Shown here: piece after piece, positions 5,490 through 6,986 of the stretch | Position numbering within the stretch: the first letter of the stretch is position 1 | Layout of the letters: each line of letters begins with the position of its first letter | Source of the DNA: an uncultured Candidatus Saccharibacteria bacterium | Lineage (GTDB): Bacteria > Patescibacteriota > Saccharimonadia > Saccharimonadales > Saccharimonadaceae | NCBI GenBank assembly: GCA_947427985.1 | Contig: CANEKB010000058.1 | Span: 1-6,986 of the forward strand | Reading direction: 5' to 3' | Length of the DNA stretch: 6,986 nucleotides | Made by a program: the position numbers and the translations under genes | Notes under the pieces: model-generated | The model's input: the letters and a program-made list of their open reading frames with translations, nothing else | The model's database searches: none | What the model was told of the DNA's origin: nothing

Positions 5490-6925
5490 CTTCCGAATAA
5501 GCCGTTCCAGATATTCTCAAAGAAGGAGGGTTCGTTAGCTGGCATGGTAACGTCGGCTGGGGGGGTGTCCTCGGTAGTAGGCTGATCGTCAGGATTAAGC
5601 GGCTCATAGCTTGGGGCGATTTGTTCGGCGGTAATTAAGAGACGATAGCGTGAGGTTCCTAGTGGGGTGCAAGTGATCAGGGTGAGCATAGGCTTATCAG
5701 TTGCATAGATAAGTGCACCGACGTTTGACGGTTCGACAACTTCGCTTTTAGTCATTTGATAAGTGTAACGAACGGACTCGAAATTTATATATATAATATC
5801 ACCGACTTCAAGACGCTCAAGCCCAGAGAAGATAAATTTGTACGGGTTATTGCTATAAACGTCACCAGCGGAATGACCTGAGATGACAAGATTACCGATT
5901 TGGCCTGGCAAAGCGTTAGCTCCAGGAATGGAGAATTGGGCAACACCGTGCGCCATAGCTTCGTCAACGTCATTAGTACTAATGCCGAAGGCGACTGGTA
6001 CGTCGATATTTAGTTTCGGAATAAGGAGGCGCGGTTCGGGTGAGACGGCTTGAGTGACGTTTGGATCAACTGCCTCGATGCTGGTAGCGACCGAGCCGGC
6101 GTCGGGCGCGACGTAGGCCATCAGCGGTGCAAAAATCAGGCGGTTGTATTGTAGAAAACCGAGAACGAGCCCGATTGCTAATACGATAAAAACCGGAGCA
6201 AGGCGTTTTGCGCGACGTTCGCGGCGTTCACTACCATTGGCGATACGTTCGCTCTTGAGTTTTTCGGTAGCGAGATAGTTTTGGGCGGCTTTAGCGTAGT
6301 AATCACTGTAATAATTCTGATAGTAGTTTTGCCAGGCGGAGTGATATTGTTGCCATTCGTTGGTGACGGCGGTTTGGTTTATTGGCGCATCTTTGAGTGA
6401 ACTAGTCGTATCGGTAGATTGATAGTTTGGCGCTGATTCGACGGGTGAGATAGGCTCGCTTGATTGGTAGGCTTGTTCAGGATAGGTTTGAGACTGGTAG
6501 GTAACCTGGGTAGGCTGTTGTTGATAATAATCCTGGTAATTGTTTTGATAATTTGCTGTTTGTTCTTGATAAGCGGTTTGATCGGAATAGGATTGACTGT
6601 TTTGGTTATAAGAATCCTGATAGGATTGATCATAGTAGGATGGTTGTTGTTCGGTAGCTAGAGTTTGGGTGTATTGATCGGCTGTATTATAGTTAGCTGT
6701 AGTATTTTGGCCGGAACCGGCGATAGTTTGATTTTGATTGTCAGCGGAATAGATAGCGCCCGGCACTGGTGGAGCGATGTACTCGTTGCCGCTACTATTT
6801 TTGCGGTTTGGGAGCTTTTTTAGACCTTCAACCGTTGAAGAATAGACCGCGAGCACTTTTTCGCGCGCGATTTCGGCTGCCGATTTGCGGCGTTCAGAAG
6901 AAGGCCCACCGATATTTGAATCCAT
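5486..6925 (-). CDS. Sortase with a long Gln/Tyr/Asn-rich cytoplasmic N-terminal region
   Basis: This protein has 479 residues. The C-terminal half is a sortase, a membrane cysteine transpeptidase that cuts sorting signals on exported proteins and joins them to the envelope or to each other. The domain covers about 298-433: LLIPKLNIDVPVAFG at 300-314, GHSAGDVYSNN at 350-360 with catalytic His351, and TLITCTPLGTSRYRLLI at 415-431 with Cys419 and the likely catalytic Arg428. Cys419 is the only cysteine in the protein. The TLxTCTP..xxxRLL pattern is nearest to class C/D/E enzymes; the exact class is undecided. One membrane helix spans about 242-272 after a basic flank (ERRERRAKR at 233-241), so residues 1-240 should be cytoplasmic. 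Residues 43-177 contain no Lys or Arg, and 91-160 include 19 Gln and 13 Tyr, a prion-like composition. The tail after 436 is Pro/Asp/Glu-rich and ends in the aromatic stretch FFENIWNGLFGS. No substrate or pilin gene is adjacent. The start has no Shine-Dalgarno but has a TATAAT 9 bases upstream. Confidence 0.93.
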   Translation of the reverse strand: MDSNIGGPSSERRKSAAEIAREKVLAVYSSTVEGLKKLPNRKNSSGNEYIAPPVPGAIYSADNQNQTIAGSGQNTTANYNTADQYTQTLATEQQPSYYDQSYQDSYNQNSQSYSDQTAYQEQTANYQNNYQDYYQQQPTQVTYQSQTYPEQAYQSSEPISPVESAPNYQSTDTTSSLKDAPINQTAVTNEWQQYHSAWQNYYQNYYSDYYAKAAQNYLATEKLKSERIANGSERRERRAKRLAPVFIVLAIGLVLGFLQYNRLIFAPLMAYVAPDAGSVATSIEAVDPNVTQAVSPEPRLLIPKLNIDVPVAFGISTNDVDEAMAHGVAQFSIPGANALPGQIGNLVISGHSAGDVYSNNPYKFIFSGLERLEVGDIIYINFESVRYTYQMTKSEVVEPSNVGALIYATDKPMLTLITCTPLGTSRYRLLITAEQIAPSYEPLNPDDQPTTEDTPPADVTMPANEPSFFENIWNGLFGS

Positions 6926-6934
6926 ATGTTATAT

Positions 6935-6943
6935 ATTATAGCA
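6935..6943 (-). promoter_or_regulatory. Extended -10 promoter of the sortase gene, near-leaderless
   Basis: On the minus strand, TGC followed by TATAAT (6940-6935) is a textbook extended -10 box. Transcription should start around 6927-6929, 2-4 bases before the ATG at 6925. No -35 box is apparent at 16-17 bases, which an extended -10 can tolerate, and no Shine-Dalgarno precedes the ATG. Confidence 0.65.
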
Positions 6944-6986
6944 TGTTTTATAGTTGGCGGGAGGGTTTTGGATTGTTTGGAATTTA

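Noticed and set aside
6464..6661. A 65-aa plus-strand frame that looks like a very hydrophobic membrane peptide.
   Set aside because: It lies opposite the Gln/Tyr/Asn-rich part of the sortase. Complements of those codons give Leu/Ile/Val, so the hydrophobicity is a by-product.
6949..6986. A possible divergent plus-strand gene start: TATAGT at 6949, GGAGG at 6960-6964, then TTG at 6973.
   Set aside because: Only a few codons are visible before the window ends, so coding cannot be judged.

Overview
The window looks like a chromosomal segment of a Patescibacteria/CPR bacterium, most plausibly Candidatus Saccharibacteria (TM7). This placement is an inference. It rests on the mix of proteins (a divergent GluRS beside single-pass membrane proteins with DUF3048, DUF4367-like, PEGA and sortase domains), on the Gram-positive-style sortase, on very tight gene spacing, and on TATAAT boxes lying almost on top of start codons. 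All four complete genes end in TAA, and no in-frame TGA was needed, so nothing points to a recoded genetic code. No mobile element, CRISPR array, rRNA or tRNA was seen.

Layout. Positions 1-3697 hold a minus-strand cluster, read right to left. It starts with a 524-aa membrane protein (large cytoplasmic Ala/Lys-rich part, one membrane helix, external DUF4367-like domain). Next is gltX (glutamyl-tRNA synthetase), then a DUF3048 (YerB-like) membrane protein that runs off the left edge. Gaps are 18 and 2 bases. Positions 3698-3861 are a divergent promoter region. Positions 3862-5415 hold a plus-strand 517-aa protein with a membrane anchor, a PEGA domain and a probable beta-propeller. It converges on a minus-strand sortase (5486-6925), with two perfect inverted repeats between them. 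Positions 6926-6986 hold the sortase promoter and the start of unresolved sequence.

How the genes fit together. Apart from gltX, every gene encodes a single-pass protein with a basic N-terminal side and a C-terminal domain predicted outside the cell, so the window reads as cell-envelope genes around one housekeeping gene. No protein here has a recognisable LPxTG-type sorting signal, so the sortase substrate lies elsewhere.

The most unusual features are the Gln/Tyr/Asn-rich, prion-like cytoplasmic half of the sortase, the histone-H1-like basic stretch in the DUF4367-like protein, and the apparent leaderless transcription of three genes (gltX, the PEGA gene and the sortase). The two other gene starts have Shine-Dalgarno sequences.
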